64,000 nucleotides of DNA from Carnobacterium jeotgali MS3 (GCF_000745125.1 NZ_JQNF01000010.1:744001-808000), one strand, 5' to 3'. Shown: positions 45,518 to 57,436, counted from the first letter of the stretch. Notes: generated by a model not told the origin, from the letters alone. A program made the numbers and translations.

Positions 45518-46513
45518 GTGAGATTAAGTGTCTTAGATCAAGCACCGATAACAAGTGGAAATACGGCTGCAGAAGCATTATTGAAAGCAGAAGAATTGGC
45601 TATTTTAGCAGATGAATTAGGGTATACACGTATGTGGATGGCAGAACACCATGGAACAAATGGTTATGCAAGTTCGGCTCCTGAGATCACCGCAGCACAT
45701 TTAGCAGCAAAAACAAAAAATATTCGAATCGGTACGGGTGGCATTATGATGATGCATTATTCGCCATTGAAATTAGCTGAGGTGTTTAAAACGTTAAGTG
45801 CTTTTGCACCAGGAAGAATTGATTTTGGGGTAGGCCGTGCTCCAGGTGGCGACAATAATTCGATTTACGCTTTATCAGAAGGTCGTCAGCCGATGTTGGA
45901 TAATATGTATGAAAAATTTGATACAGCATTAAAATTAATCAATGATGAAGTACCTGAAGATCGATTGTATAATCGAACAATTGCTACTCCTTCGCATATC
46001 CAATTGCCTGAATCTTGGTTGTTAGGATCAAGTGGAAGTAGTGCACGAAAAGCAGCTCAAATGGGAGTAGGGTATTCATTTGCTCAATTCTTTATGGGTG
46101 GAATGACAAAAGATATTTTTGATGAATATAGAGTCAATTTTCAACCATCTGCCTTTATGGAAAAATCGACTATCAATGTTGCTTACTTGGTCACAACGGC
46201 TGAGACAAGAGATGAAGCTGAATATGAAGCTAAGCCGCAAGATATCGCCCGTTTATTAATGGGGAAAGGCCGTATGGGACAATTAATGACGCCTGAAGAA
46301 GCGCAAAATTACCCACTGACTGAAATTGATAAATTGACGATTCAACAAGGACGCAAATTGCATCTAGTTGGTCCTCCAAAAGAAATTGCTGAAAAGTTAT
46401 TGGAAGATCAAGCACAATTTGGGTTTGACGAAGCTATGATTTGCAGTATTCCTCATTCACAAGAAAAACGTTTAGCTGTTTATCGTTTATTAGCAAAGGA
46501 ACTACTAAACTAA
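45518..46513 (+). CDS. Luciferase-like (LLM class) flavin-dependent oxidoreductase
   Basis: The 331-residue protein has the bacterial-luciferase-like TIM barrel features R-M-W-M-A-E-H-H-G-T and R-I-G-T-G-G-I-M-M near the N-terminus, and LLGSSGSSARKAAQMGVGYSFAQFF. It resembles the MsnO8/YhbW subgroup. The substrate is unknown. The GTG start follows GAGGAGATGG. It stands alone with a terminator downstream. Confidence 0.87.
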   Translation: MRLSVLDQAPITSGNTAAEALLKAEELAILADELGYTRMWMAEHHGTNGYASSAPEITAAHLAAKTKNIRIGTGGIMMMHYSPLKLAEVFKTLSAFAPGRIDFGVGRAPGGDNNSIYALSEGRQPMLDNMYEKFDTALKLINDEVPEDRLYNRTIATPSHIQLPESWLLGSSGSSARKAAQMGVGYSFAQFFMGGMTKDIFDEYRVNFQPSAFMEKSTINVAYLVTTAETRDEAEYEAKPQDIARLLMGKGRMGQLMTPEEAQNYPLTEIDKLTIQQGRKLHLVGPPKEIAEKLLEDQAQFGFDEAMICSIPHSQEKRLAVYRLLAKELLN

Positions 46514-46556
46514 CCATTAGAAAAACTAGTATTTTTAGATAAGTATAAAAATAGTT

Positions 46557-46603
46557 AAAACCTCAAACCGATGAGTTTAATCATTCATTGGTTTGAGGTT
46601 TTT
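46557..46603 (+). terminator. Terminator after the LLM oxidoreductase gene
   Basis: AAAACCTCAAACC (46557-46569) pairs with GGTTTGAGGTTTTT (46590-46603). Confidence 0.88.
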
Positions 46604-46745
46604 GTTTATTTTAATAAATAAATGAGAAAGATGATAGTTTTTTAATCTTTTGAAAATCAATCAAATGAAGGGTTTTTGTTGTGTTTTGTGTTTATTTCTA
46701 CTAAAATCGTGTGAGGATATATCACATGAAAAAGATATATGTTAA

Positions 46746-46774
46746 TTGATTTCTCATAAACGAGTATCTATACT
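46746..46774 (+). promoter_or_regulatory. Promoter of the amino acid ABC transporter operon
   Basis: TTGATT (46746-46751) and TATACT (46769-46774) with a 17-bp spacer, about 85 bp before the first start codon. The preceding stretch from 46604 is AT-rich with nothing else recognised. Confidence 0.7.
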
Positions 46775-46860
46775 ATTATTTTAAGCAGGAAGAAAACCTC
46801 ACCTGTCTAAAAAATCTAACCTAATGACTAAAATGTTTTTGCAAAGGAGATGAGGAAAAG

Positions 46861-47583
46861 TTGATTAAGTTACAGAATGTAAATAAATATTTCGGCGACC
46901 ACCATGTATTAAAAGATATTAATTTAGAGGTGGCAGAGGGGGAAAAGCTTGTTATCATAGGACCTTCTGGTTCTGGGAAAAGTACAACAGTCAGATGTAT
47001 GAATTTTCTTGAAGAACCAACATCGGGAGAAGTTTATATAGAAGGAAACCAACTAACAGCAAAAAATAAATTAGAAATGGTGCGAAATTCTTCTGCAATG
47101 GTTTTTCAACAGTTTAACCTCTATCCGCATATGACAGTGTTAGGAAACCTAACAATTGGACCGATGAAATTACAAAACAAATCAAAAAAAGAAGCAGAAG
47201 AAATTGCTTATCGGTATTTAGATATCGTAGGGTTACGAGAAAAAGCAACAGCGTATCCTTCAACGCTCTCTGGAGGACAACAACAAAGAGTCGCTATTGC
47301 GAGATCTCTTTGTTCTGAAAAAAAAATAATTTTATTTGACGAGCCCACTTCTGCTTTAGACCCTGAGACAGTTCAAGAAGTGTTGGACGTCATGATTAAG
47401 TTATCTAGTATGAATATCACAATGGTTGTTGTGACACATGAAATGGGTTTTGCTAAACAAGTAGCGGATCGTGTGATTTTCATGGACGACGGGGCCATTC
47501 TTGAAGTGGGGCCACCAGAACATTTCTTTGAAAATCCCACTCATGAACGAACTAAAGAATTTTTAAGCAAAATTTTAAGATAA
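46861..47583 (+). CDS. Polar amino acid ABC transporter ATPase (GlnQ-like)
   Basis: The 240 residues carry Walker A (GPSGSGKST at about 34-42), the Q-loop, the LSGGQQQR signature, Walker B ([12 protein letters not shown]) and the H-loop histidine (VVTHEMGF). It is the GlnQ/HisP type ATPase of a polar amino acid importer. The TTG start is supported by GGAGATGAGG. It is the first gene of a four-gene operon. Confidence 0.95.
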   Translation: MIKLQNVNKYFGDHHVLKDINLEVAEGEKLVIIGPSGSGKSTTVRCMNFLEEPTSGEVYIEGNQLTAKNKLEMVRNSSAMVFQQFNLYPHMTVLGNLTIGPMKLQNKSKKEAEEIAYRYLDIVGLREKATAYPSTLSGGQQQRVAIARSLCSEKKIILFDEPTSALDPETVQEVLDVMIKLSSMNITMVVVTHEMGFAKQVADRVIFMDDGAILEVGPPEHFFENPTHERTKEFLSKILR

Positions 47584-47613
47584 AAAAATGGAATTTACTT
47601 AGGAGGAAAAGAA

Positions 47614-48435
47614 ATGAAAAAGAGAAATTTATTAGCGACAGTGGTTTTGTCTAGTGTGTTATTTTTAGGAGCTTGTTCCTCAGATGATGATGCAACAAAA
47701 GCAGGAACTACAAATAATTCAGATCAAGTAACGGTTGAATCAATCAAAGAAGCAGGAGTATTAAAAGTTGGTGTCAAAGAAGATGTTCCAAATTTTGGCT
47801 TGAAAAATACGGATACAGGTGAAATAGAAGGATTTGAAATCGATATTGCTAAAAAGTTAGCGGAAGAGATATTAGGTGATCCAGATGCTATTGAATTGAC
47901 ACCCGTTACAGCTAAAACGCGCGGTCCGTTACTAGACAACGGCGAAGTAGATATGATTATTGCTACTTTTACGGTAACAGAAGAGCGTAAAGAGACCTAT
48001 AACTTCACGGATGCGTATTATGAAGATGCAGTTGGTCTATTAGTGAAGAAAGATAAAAATTATGAAGGATTAAAAGATATGGATGGAGCAACTATTGGTG
48101 TATCACAAAGTTCTACCACAGCAGAAGCTATTGAAGCAGAAGCTGAAAAATACGATATCGCAATCGATTTTTCAGAATACGCAACTTATCCTGAAATCAA
48201 AGCAGCTTTGGATTCAGGGCGTGTAGATGCATTTAGTGTAGACAGATCTATTTTAGCTGGATACTTAGATGACTCAACTGAGATTTTATCAGATCGTTTT
48301 GCGACGCAAGATTATGGAATTGCAACGAAGAAAACGAACACGGAATTAGCAGACTACACAAATGATTTAATCACAACATGGGGAGAAGATGGCACTCTTG
48401 ATGGATTGGTTTCAGAGTGGGGATTGAGTGAATAA
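47614..48435 (+). CDS. Glutamine/glutamate-type substrate-binding lipoprotein
   Basis: The 273-residue protein has a lipoprotein signal with lipobox LGAC at Cys21 and a type 3 solute-binding domain (GVLKVGVKEDVPNFGL, GFEIDIAKKLAEEIL). It includes the DMIIATFTVTEERKETYNFTDAYY block typical of glutamate/glutamine and aspartate binders. AGGAGG precedes the ATG. Its stop overlaps the next gene's ATG. Confidence 0.93.
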   Translation: MKKRNLLATVVLSSVLFLGACSSDDDATKAGTTNNSDQVTVESIKEAGVLKVGVKEDVPNFGLKNTDTGEIEGFEIDIAKKLAEEILGDPDAIELTPVTAKTRGPLLDNGEVDMIIATFTVTEERKETYNFTDAYYEDAVGLLVKKDKNYEGLKDMDGATIGVSQSSTTAEAIEAEAEKYDIAIDFSEYATYPEIKAALDSGRVDAFSVDRSILAGYLDDSTEILSDRFATQDYGIATKKTNTELADYTNDLITTWGEDGTLDGLVSEWGLSE

Positions 48436-49145
48436 TGAAAAGTACGAATCCATTTGCTCTTTGGAGATGGGAGGATCTTTTTCAAAATTTTGATCACTTT
48501 GGTTCTGGATTTTTAAGAACACTCCAAGTAGCTATTTTAGCATTAGCACTGTCATTGGTGATTGGCGTCATTATAGGCATCTTGTCCACTGCACAAAATG
48601 TGATTTTACGTTCAATAGCAAGAGTATATGTGGAGATTTTCCAAAATATCCCACTAGTTATCCAGATTTTCTTTATGTATAACGGATTGGCAATGGCTGG
48701 TTTGGTGTTGAGCGAGTTTATGATTGGGGTAATAGGTGTTGGATTGTATCATGGAGCTTATATTGGAGAAGTGGTGCGTGCAGGCATACTATCTATTCCA
48801 AAAGGCCAGCAAGAAGCCGCATACTCGCAAGGTTTTAATTACACTCAGACCATGCGCTACGTCATATTGCCGCAAATGGTAAAGAGTATTTTGCCGCCGT
48901 TGACGAATCAAGCGGTAAACTTAATCAAGAACACATCCGTACTAGCAATTATTGCTGGAGCAGACTTAATGTATGCAGCTGATTCTTATGCTTCATCTAG
49001 TTTGAATTATGGAACATCTTATGTGGTTGCGGGATTGCTTTACTTCATTTTGTGTTTCCCATTGGCTACATTCTCAAGAAAATATGAAGAAAAATTAAAG
49101 AAGAATGATGCTATGGTAGTGGATATTCCGGAGGTGATGGAATGA
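48435..49145 (+). CDS. Amino acid ABC transporter permease 1
   Basis: A 236-residue HisM/GlnP-type permease with about five helices and the EAA-loop motif ISIPKGQQEAAYSQGFNYTQ facing the ATPase. TAATG overlap with the binding-protein gene and ATGA overlap with the second permease gene show tight translational coupling. Confidence 0.93.
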   Translation: MKSTNPFALWRWEDLFQNFDHFGSGFLRTLQVAILALALSLVIGVIIGILSTAQNVILRSIARVYVEIFQNIPLVIQIFFMYNGLAMAGLVLSEFMIGVIGVGLYHGAYIGEVVRAGILSIPKGQQEAAYSQGFNYTQTMRYVILPQMVKSILPPLTNQAVNLIKNTSVLAIIAGADLMYAADSYASSSLNYGTSYVVAGLLYFILCFPLATFSRKYEEKLKKNDAMVVDIPEVME

Positions 49146-49801
49146 TAGAATCCATACAAACCGTTTTTACGCAGCCAAACCTGTTGTTTTTATTAAATGG
49201 ATTAAGGACTAGTTTAGTAATTTCTTTATGCGTGATCATTCTTTCAATACTATTAGGAACCCTTTTAGGATTGGTTAGAAATTACGAAAAGAAAGTTTTT
49301 GGCAAATTAGCTAGTTTTTATATTGAATTGTTTCGCAATACGCCCTTACTTTTATGGATGCTAGGTTGTGCATTTCTGATTCCGGGAAGTACGATTTTAG
49401 TAAAAGGCTCACTAGCTTTATTTTTATATACAGCAGCCGTAGTAGCAGAAATTGTACGTGGAGGCTTAAATGCTATACCCAAAGGACAATTCGAAGCAGC
49501 TCATTCTCAAGGTTTTTCTTTTTTTCAAACCTTACTGTACATTATTTTGCCGCAAACGTTCAAAAAAATAATTCCTTCTTTATTGTCACAAGTCATTACA
49601 ACTATTAAAGATACATCTTTTCTTGCTGGTTTAGGAATAATGGAATTTACGCGAAGCGGACAAGTTATTTTAGGGAAAGTCACAAAAACTTCAGAAGTCT
49701 TTTTAATTTATGGTTTCTTAGCAGTGGTTTATTTCATAATTTGTTTTACTTTATCTGTTTTAGTCAGAAATTGGCATAAAAAAAATTCTGGTAATGTGTA
49801 A
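49142..49801 (+). CDS. Amino acid ABC transporter permease 2
   Basis: A 219-residue paralogue of the preceding permease with the matching loop NAIPKGQFEAAHSQGFSFFQ. The two should form a heterodimer with two copies of the ATPase. It overlaps the upstream gene by ATGA and closes the operon. Confidence 0.93.
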   Translation: MIESIQTVFTQPNLLFLLNGLRTSLVISLCVIILSILLGTLLGLVRNYEKKVFGKLASFYIELFRNTPLLLWMLGCAFLIPGSTILVKGSLALFLYTAAVVAEIVRGGLNAIPKGQFEAAHSQGFSFFQTLLYIILPQTFKKIIPSLLSQVITTIKDTSFLAGLGIMEFTRSGQVILGKVTKTSEVFLIYGFLAVVYFIICFTLSVLVRNWHKKNSGNV

Positions 49802-49948
49802 TGGTCAATATAAGCGAAGATAAATTGATTTGATTGCTTATAGCAAGGCTAGCGCTTATATTGTTAAGGCTTAAGACGATCTCAGATTTATTAAAAGCAA
49901 TTCCGTCTATTTTGTAAGAATTTATAGAAGTGTCCTGGCTATTTCATA

Positions 49949-49996
49949 AAAAACAATAGAGTTTACTCACTAAGAGTAGACTCTATTGTTTTTTAT
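49949..49996. terminator. Bidirectional terminator between the ABC operon and the DUF72 gene
   Basis: AAAACAATAGAGT pairs with ACTCTATTGTTTT, extended by TTACTC/GAGTAG pairing inside. Confidence 0.85.
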
Positions 49997-50011
49997 TTAG
50001 TTGGAATAATT

Positions 50012-50866
50012 TTAAAAACCCTCTCCAAATAAATCTAAATCGGTCTGTTGCGGAGCAAGATTTTCGAAAGTAAGCTGCAATTTTTTTTGCAATTGTTTTG
50101 CATTTTTTGCGGCGTGTCCACCAGAATTATTGTTAAAAATAACTGCGACTTCTTTTGAATCTTTTTCTAATTGGCGAATAAGTGCTGCGAATTCATCTAA
50201 CTCGTCTGAAGTGTAATCGTATAGGGTTCTTTTTTTGCGCCAATCAGGTCCGCTAGCATCTAACCAACCTTCATAATTCCGACCATGCAGGCGAACGAGC
50301 GTTAATGCTGCATGTGTTCCTTTGTTAACTAAAGGAACACTGTTTCCAGGAGTTTGAGGTTGGTCAACAACAGTATGAATGAACTTTTCTTCTGTTAAAA
50401 AGAGAAGTGTATTTTCTTTATTTGTCTCACTAAACCAACTAGAATGACGGAATTCAATAGCAACGGGCAATTCTCCCATAAATAGGCGGATTTTTCTTAA
50501 ATACTGAACATGTTCTTTCGTACAATCAAAATAAGGCGGAAATTGAAATAAAAAAGCCTTGATTCGATTGGCTGTAATCATTGGTTCGAAAACAGCAATA
50601 TAATGTTCAAACATGTGCTCTTCAGTTGGAAAAAATTTCAACCAATCTTTGTGCAGAGTCATTGCTTGAAAAGCCTTTGGGATAAATTGAAAAGTATCAG
50701 GTGTTTTTTCCATCCAAGTCAAAATGTTTTTATTAGGAGGAATAGCATAAAAGCTAGTATCTAATTCTACAAATGGAAAGTGCGAACTATAGTCTTCCAA
50801 TCGTTTAGAAGCGTGGATGGTCAATAAGTCGTGATCAGACCAACCGGTTAAACCGATAGAAATCAT
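50012..50866 (-). CDS. DUF72 family protein (YecE-like)
   Basis: The 284-residue protein matches the DUF72 family (TIM-barrel-like): IGLTGWSDHD at the N-terminus, FPFVELDTSFYAIPP, the central AIEFRHSSWF block and YVYFNNN-like VAVIFNNNSGGHAAKNA near the end. The activity is unknown. I chose ATG 50866, preceded by AAGGAATCCTC. It is convergent with the amino acid transporter operon. Confidence 0.92.
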   Translation of the reverse strand: MISIGLTGWSDHDLLTIHASKRLEDYSSHFPFVELDTSFYAIPPNKNILTWMEKTPDTFQFIPKAFQAMTLHKDWLKFFPTEEHMFEHYIAVFEPMITANRIKAFLFQFPPYFDCTKEHVQYLRKIRLFMGELPVAIEFRHSSWFSETNKENTLLFLTEEKFIHTVVDQPQTPGNSVPLVNKGTHAALTLVRLHGRNYEGWLDASGPDWRKKRTLYDYTSDELDEFAALIRQLEKDSKEVAVIFNNNSGGHAAKNAKQLQKKLQLTFENLAPQQTDLDLFGEGF

Positions 50867-51089
50867 GAGGATTCCTTCTTTCTTGAGTAGTGAATAACTA
50901 GCCTTATTGTATCGCAACCGTTATTATTAAGGAAAGTGAAAGGCTGCAATTAAATTTGGGCCTTTAAGAGAGTAAAACGAAATAAATAACATTTGAATTG
51001 TTTCACGCGAAACAATTTATTTCACTAATATCTGCAGCAATAAAATAAAATAGTAATTTGAGTAAAAAAAATTAAAGGGAGCCATTGAG

Positions 51090-51929
51090 ATGTATAAACT
51101 TGTATTTTTTGATATTGATGGAACGCTATTGACAGAGAGAAAAAAAATTCCGAATTCTGCTAGAAAAGCTATTCAAGATTTAAAAAAGAAGGGTATTACA
51201 CCGGTCATTGCAACGGGAAGGGCACCTTTTAGAATTGATGAAATTTTGAAAGAGTTAGATATTCAAACACATATTACGTTAAATGGACAATATGTAGTAT
51301 ATGAAGGAGAAGTTATCCATCAAAATCCATTATCAGTAGATTCTGTTAAACGGTTGGCGCTCGCCGCGGAAACAAATAAGCAACGAATTGCATTTTGTGG
51401 GAGTGATGAGATATTAGGTACGTCGCTAGTTACATTTGGACAAAAAGGTCTATTAAAGAAAATGATTCAACGAGTTCCGATAGCTCCTCCCAAAAAAGTG
51501 ATGAAATTGGTTACACGTTATATTGGTTCTTCTAAAAAAGTAAAGCCAGTTTTGCCGCATTACTATGAAAACCGTGTTATTTATCAATGTATTATTCATA
51601 CAACAGAAGAATACGATGATTTTTATCAAGAAGCTTTCCCAGATTGCCATTTCACAAGATGGAATCCTTATTCAGTAGATGTAATCTCGAAAGGAATGTC
51701 TAAAGCAGTGGGAATCCAAAAGTTGATTGATCATATGGGAATCGAGGTTAGCGAAACGGCTGCATTTGGAGATGGATTGAATGACATCGAAATGTTGCAA
51801 GCAGTTGGTATGGGTGTTGCTATGGAAAACGGTCGCAGTGAATTGAAACAAATCGCAGATGCAATTACAGCTTCTCCAGAGAACAACGGTATTTTAAAAG
51901 GTTTGCAAAAAATGAATTTATTGCCTTAA
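51090..51929 (+). CDS. Cof-type HAD-IIB phosphatase
   Basis: The 279 residues show HAD motif I (F-F-D-I-D-G-T-L-L, Asp8 and Asp10), motif II (VIATGRAPFR), motif III lysine (SKGMSKAVGIQ) and motif IV (FGDGLNDIEMLQ), with a type IIB cap. Such enzymes dephosphorylate sugar phosphates or flavin nucleotides; the substrate here is unknown. AAAGGGAGCC precedes the ATG. Confidence 0.93.
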   Translation: MYKLVFFDIDGTLLTERKKIPNSARKAIQDLKKKGITPVIATGRAPFRIDEILKELDIQTHITLNGQYVVYEGEVIHQNPLSVDSVKRLALAAETNKQRIAFCGSDEILGTSLVTFGQKGLLKKMIQRVPIAPPKKVMKLVTRYIGSSKKVKPVLPHYYENRVIYQCIIHTTEEYDDFYQEAFPDCHFTRWNPYSVDVISKGMSKAVGIQKLIDHMGIEVSETAAFGDGLNDIEMLQAVGMGVAMENGRSELKQIADAITASPENNGILKGLQKMNLLP

Positions 51930-52009
51930 GAAGTCTTAAAGATAGTAGGTGAAAGTTTGTTTAAGAAGTGATAATTCGTTCGGATTTTCCTATTTCTGGT
52001 CGTTTTCTG

Positions 52010-52018
52010 TGGTATACT
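52010..52018 (+). promoter_or_regulatory. Extended -10 promoter element before metS
   Basis: TGGTATACT provides a TGN-extended -10 box; no good -35 is visible. The 140-nt leader to the GTG contains no T-box or SAM riboswitch motif that I can recognise. Confidence 0.45.
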
Positions 52019-52124
52019 ATTTCAGAAAGCTTTTGAGGAAAATCAACTTAAATAAAAAAGCACCCTACTCATTTGTTGCCTAAACGCACCTTCTTTTCTA
52101 AAAGATTGTTTGATAGAGGGTTAG

Positions 52125-54188
<2,064 letters not shown>

Positions 54189-54203
54189 AATCTTATAAAA
54201 CGA

Positions 54204-54240
54204 ATACCCTGCTGGAAACTCATTTAGCAGGGTGTTTCTG
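54204..54240 (+). terminator. Hairpin after metS, weak T-tract
   Basis: ATACCCTGCT pairs with AGCAGGGTGT; only a short T-run follows, so readthrough into tatD is likely. Confidence 0.5.
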
Positions 54241-54268
54241 TAAATGCAAAAAAAGAAAGGATGTTACG

Positions 54269-55036
54269 ATGTTATTTGATACACATACGCATGTGAATGC
54301 GGAGGAATTTGACAATGAAGTTCCAGAAACTGTGCAGCGTGCACTAGAAAATGATGTCACTAGGATGGCCGTTGTCGGCTTTGATACTGAAACAATTGAA
54401 AAATCTTTAGCTTTGAGCAAAGAATATAAAGAAATCTATAGCATTATTGGTTGGCACCCTACTGAAAGTTATTTGTACACGGAAGAAATTGAAGAAAAGC
54501 TCTACCATCAATTGCAATTGCCAAAAGTTGTGACGATGGGAGAAATGGGCTTGGATTATCATTGGGATACTTCTCCTAAAGATGTTCAAAAAGATGTTTT
54601 TCATAGACAAATTCAAATTGCTAAAGAGTTGAAGATGCCTATCAGTATACACATGAGAGATTCGATTGAAGATACTTATCAGTTGATGAAAAAAGAACAC
54701 GTTGAAGATATTGGTGGTATTATGCACAGCTTTAGCGGGGATACATTGTGGATGGAACGATTCTTAGACTTGGGAATGCATATTTCTGTAAGTGGAGTCA
54801 TCACTTTTAAAAATGCTCCTGAGGTAAGAGAGGTAGCTAAAGCAGCTCCTTTTGATAAACTGTTGATTGAAACGGATGCGCCTTACTTGGCTCCAATGCA
54901 TTTCAGGGGAAAACGCAATGAACCCGCATATGTTAAATATGTAGCAGAAGAAGTAGCTAAGCAAAGAGGCGTGAGTTACGAAGAAGTAGCTAAACAAACA
55001 ATGCAGAATGCCAATCGCTTATTTAGGTTAGTTTAA
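54269..55036 (+). CDS. TatD-family metal-dependent hydrolase (YabD-like)
   Basis: The 255 residues match TatD DNases: metal ligands in L-F-D-T-H-T-H-V-N, Glu in MGEMGLDYHWD, His in PISIHMRDS, His in IMHSFSGD and Asp in LIETDAPYLAP. TatD proteins are Mg-dependent 3'-5' exonucleases. AAAGGATG precedes the ATG. The stop overlaps the rnmV start (TAATG). Confidence 0.94.
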   Translation: MLFDTHTHVNAEEFDNEVPETVQRALENDVTRMAVVGFDTETIEKSLALSKEYKEIYSIIGWHPTESYLYTEEIEEKLYHQLQLPKVVTMGEMGLDYHWDTSPKDVQKDVFHRQIQIAKELKMPISIHMRDSIEDTYQLMKKEHVEDIGGIMHSFSGDTLWMERFLDLGMHISVSGVITFKNAPEVREVAKAAPFDKLLIETDAPYLAPMHFRGKRNEPAYVKYVAEEVAKQRGVSYEEVAKQTMQNANRLFRLV

Positions 55037-55602
55037 TGGAAAAAATAAAAGAAATTATTGTAGTTGAAGGCCGCGATGATACAAGACGTATTTTAGAATC
55101 AGTCGAAGCAGATACTATTGAAACAAATGGATCAGCGATTGATGAAAAGACGTTAAAATTGATTCGAAAAGCTCATGAAACAAGAGGCGTAATTGTGTTC
55201 ACGGATCCTGATTTTCCAGGTGAAAAAATCCGTAAAATTATTTCGCAAGCCATCCCTGGAGTTAAACATGCTTTTCTAACAAGAGCTGAAGCAAAATCAA
55301 AGGGGAAAGGCAGTTTGGGGATTGAGCATGCTTCTCCAGATGCGATACGTGCAGCGTTATCAAAATGCTATACAGAAACGATTGCTAAAGAGTCTTTAAT
55401 ATCAAAAGAATTGTTAATGGATGCTGGCTTAATCATGGGGCATTCTGCTCGAAAGAGACGAATAAAATTGGGTGAAAAGCTCAATATTGGTTACACTAAT
55501 GGAAGACAACTTCAAAAGAGATTGCAAATGTTTCAAATCTCTCCTGAAGAAGTTGTGACAGTGATGCATCAAATTTTGGAGGAAGAAAATGACGAATCGT
55601 AA
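55036..55602 (+). CDS. rnmV: Ribonuclease M5
   Basis: The 188-residue protein has a Toprim domain with catalytic Glu in VVEGRDD and the D-x-D motif in FTDPDFPGE. It matures 5S rRNA. Overlaps with tatD (TAATG) and rsmA (14 bp) place it in a coupled operon, the standard Firmicute arrangement. Confidence 0.96.
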   Translation: MEKIKEIIVVEGRDDTRRILESVEADTIETNGSAIDEKTLKLIRKAHETRGVIVFTDPDFPGEKIRKIISQAIPGVKHAFLTRAEAKSKGKGSLGIEHASPDAIRAALSKCYTETIAKESLISKELLMDAGLIMGHSARKRRIKLGEKLNIGYTNGRQLQKRLQMFQISPEEVVTVMHQILEEENDES

Positions 55603-56482
55603 AGATATAGCAACCCCATCAAGAACAAAAGAAATAATGGAAAAATATGGTTTTTCAGTAAAGAAAAGTTTAGGACAGAATTTTATTGTAGATCCTAATA
55701 TTTTAAGTAATATTGTAGCGGCTTCTGATATCGATAAAAATACAAATGTCATCGAAGTAGGTCCTGGAATAGGAGCTTTAACGGAGCATCTTGCAAGAGC
55801 CAGTAAAGAAGTAATTGCTTTTGAAATAGATAACCGTTTATTGCCAGTTTTAGCAGATACTTTAAGCCCGTATGATAATATTTCTGTTGTTCATAGTGAT
55901 GTATTGAAAGTTAATTTACAAGAAATGTTACCCGAAATGATTGATTTAGATGAACCATTAGTTGTTGTGGCTAACTTGCCATACTACATTACAACACCTA
56001 TTATTATGCATTTCTTAGAAACGCCTGTTCGAATTGATGGATTAACAATCATGATGCAAAAAGAAGTAGCAGAACGAATAACAGCTGCTCCAGGAAGCAA
56101 AGCATATGGGTCTTTGTCTATTGCTATTCAATATTACATGGAAGCAGAAGTGGCTTTTATTGTTCCTAAGACAGTCTTTATCCCACAACCAAATGTTGAT
56201 TCAGCCATTATTAAATTAACAAGAAGAGCTACACCAAGTGTAACAGTCAAAAATGAGAAATCCTTTTTTGCGCTTGTTCGTTCAGCCTTTGTACAAAGAC
56301 GTAAAACGCTTTGGAACAATTTGTTAATCAGATATGGTAAAGAAGATGAAACGAGAGAAAAATTAACACAAGCCTTAGAAGCAGCAAATATTGATCCTAA
56401 ACGTCGCGGAGAAACCTTGAGTTTAGCAGAATTTGCTCTTTTATCAGATGCAATTGACGAAATTGTATTAGAAAAAGATTAG
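55589..56482 (+). CDS. rsmA: 16S rRNA (adenine1518/1519-N6)-dimethyltransferase
   Basis: The 297 residues match RsmA/KsgA: K-S-L-G-Q-N-F-I-V-D-P, the SAM motif V-I-E-V-G-P-G-I-G-A-L-T, and the catalytic N-L-P-Y-Y-I-T-T-P. It dimethylates two adjacent adenines near the 3' end of 16S rRNA. GGAGG lies within the rnmV end. It closes the metS-tatD-rnmV-rsmA cluster. Confidence 0.97.
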   Translation: MTNRKDIATPSRTKEIMEKYGFSVKKSLGQNFIVDPNILSNIVAASDIDKNTNVIEVGPGIGALTEHLARASKEVIAFEIDNRLLPVLADTLSPYDNISVVHSDVLKVNLQEMLPEMIDLDEPLVVVANLPYYITTPIIMHFLETPVRIDGLTIMMQKEVAERITAAPGSKAYGSLSIAIQYYMEAEVAFIVPKTVFIPQPNVDSAIIKLTRRATPSVTVKNEKSFFALVRSAFVQRRKTLWNNLLIRYGKEDETREKLTQALEAANIDPKRRGETLSLAEFALLSDAIDEIVLEKD

Positions 56483-56584
56483 TTCTTTTTCTAATACAAG
56501 CTTGTATATCAGCAATAGCAAGACATTAAAAAAATGTAATATGAGAGAATTATTATTTGTGCATAAGGTTTTCATATGGTATAC

Positions 56585-56613
56585 TTGTAAAATTTTGGTC
56601 AGTATGATATAAT
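56585..56613 (+). promoter_or_regulatory. Promoter of veg
   Basis: TTGTAA (56585-56590) and TATAAT (56608-56613) with a 17-bp spacer and a close ribosome site; veg promoters are strong in Bacillus. Confidence 0.75.
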
Positions 56614-56639
56614 GGTATAAGACGAGTGAGGTGAATCTG

Positions 56640-56897
56640 ATGCCAAGTACATTAGCAGACATTAAAGAAAGCTTAGATGATCATTTAGGTAAGAAGATTA
56701 TGTTGACCGCGCAAGCTGGTCGTAAGAAAAAAACCGAACGTAAAGGTATATTAGCCGACACATATCATTCAGTATTTGTGGTTGAGCTAGACCAAGATGA
56801 AAACGCATTTGAACGTGTTTCATATAGTTATACAGATGTTTTAACTCAATCTGTAGAAATTGAATTTATTGGAGAAGAAAAACGCCAATTAGCTTAA
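56640..56897 (+). CDS. veg: Veg family protein (biofilm-associated regulator)
   Basis: The 85-residue protein has the conserved Veg sequence: [20 protein letters not shown], then a basic [10 protein letters not shown] stretch and the [11 protein letters not shown] strand. In B. subtilis Veg stimulates matrix genes by opposing SinR. ATG 56640 is chosen over GTG 56631 because GAGGTG is correctly spaced. Position between rsmA and ispE is the same as in Bacillus. Confidence 0.95.
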   Translation: MPSTLADIKESLDDHLGKKIMLTAQAGRKKKTERKGILADTYHSVFVVELDQDENAFERVSYSYTDVLTQSVEIEFIGEEKRQLA

Positions 56898-56930
56898 AAT
56901 CGTAAAATTTAAATAGAATAGAACTAATTT

Positions 56931-56959
56931 TAACGAGCCATTATAAGCTCGTTTTTTTT
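56931..56959 (+). terminator. Terminator after veg
   Basis: AACGAGC pairs with GCTCGTT around an eight-base loop, followed by T residues. Confidence 0.85.
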
Positions 56960-56994
56960 GTATAGATTAAACTGCATTCTTTGGAGGCTAGCTA

Positions 56995-57396
56995 TTGGAA
57001 ATGGGGCATATTCATCATATTGAACTAAATGTTTCTAATTTAGAAAAATCAATAGAATTTTGGGGATGGTTTCTAGAGGAGTTGGGTTATCAACCGTTCC
57101 AGAATTGGGATGAAGGGAAAAGTTGGAAAAAAGATGAAACTTATCTTGTTTTTGTTCAAACAAAAGATAGATTTCTTTTAGAAGGTTACCATAGAGGGCA
57201 TATAGGATTGAATCATTTAGCCTTTCAGGCCGGTTCTAAACAACAAGTAGACAGTCTGACAAAACAACTGCAAGACAGAGGTATTGAAATTCTTTATCAA
57301 AATCGACATCCATTTGCTGGTGGAGAGCAGCATTATGCCGCTTTTTTCGAAGATCCTGATAGAATTAAAGTTGAATTGATAGCTCCACGTACATAA
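56995..57396 (+). CDS. VOC/glyoxalase-family protein
   Basis: The 133-residue protein is a single vicinal-oxygen-chelate unit. It has H-I-E-L-N-V-S-N-L-E-K-S at the start, the HIGLNHLAFQ strand in the middle and FFEDPDRIKVELI at the end, with possible metal ligands His7, His64 and Glu128. The substrate is unknown. TTG 56995 is preferred since GGAGG lies seven bases upstream; the ATG at 57001 is too far from it. Confidence 0.87.
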   Translation: MEMGHIHHIELNVSNLEKSIEFWGWFLEELGYQPFQNWDEGKSWKKDETYLVFVQTKDRFLLEGYHRGHIGLNHLAFQAGSKQQVDSLTKQLQDRGIEILYQNRHPFAGGEQHYAAFFEDPDRIKVELIAPRT

Positions 57397-57403
57397 AGAG
57401 AAC

Positions 57404-57436
57404 AGGTCTAGGACATTTTTTGTCTAGGCCTTTTCT
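57404..57436 (+). terminator. Terminator after the VOC-family gene
   Basis: GGTCTA pairs with TAGGCC and the inner GGACA with TGTC around a T-rich loop, followed by TTTT. Confidence 0.65.
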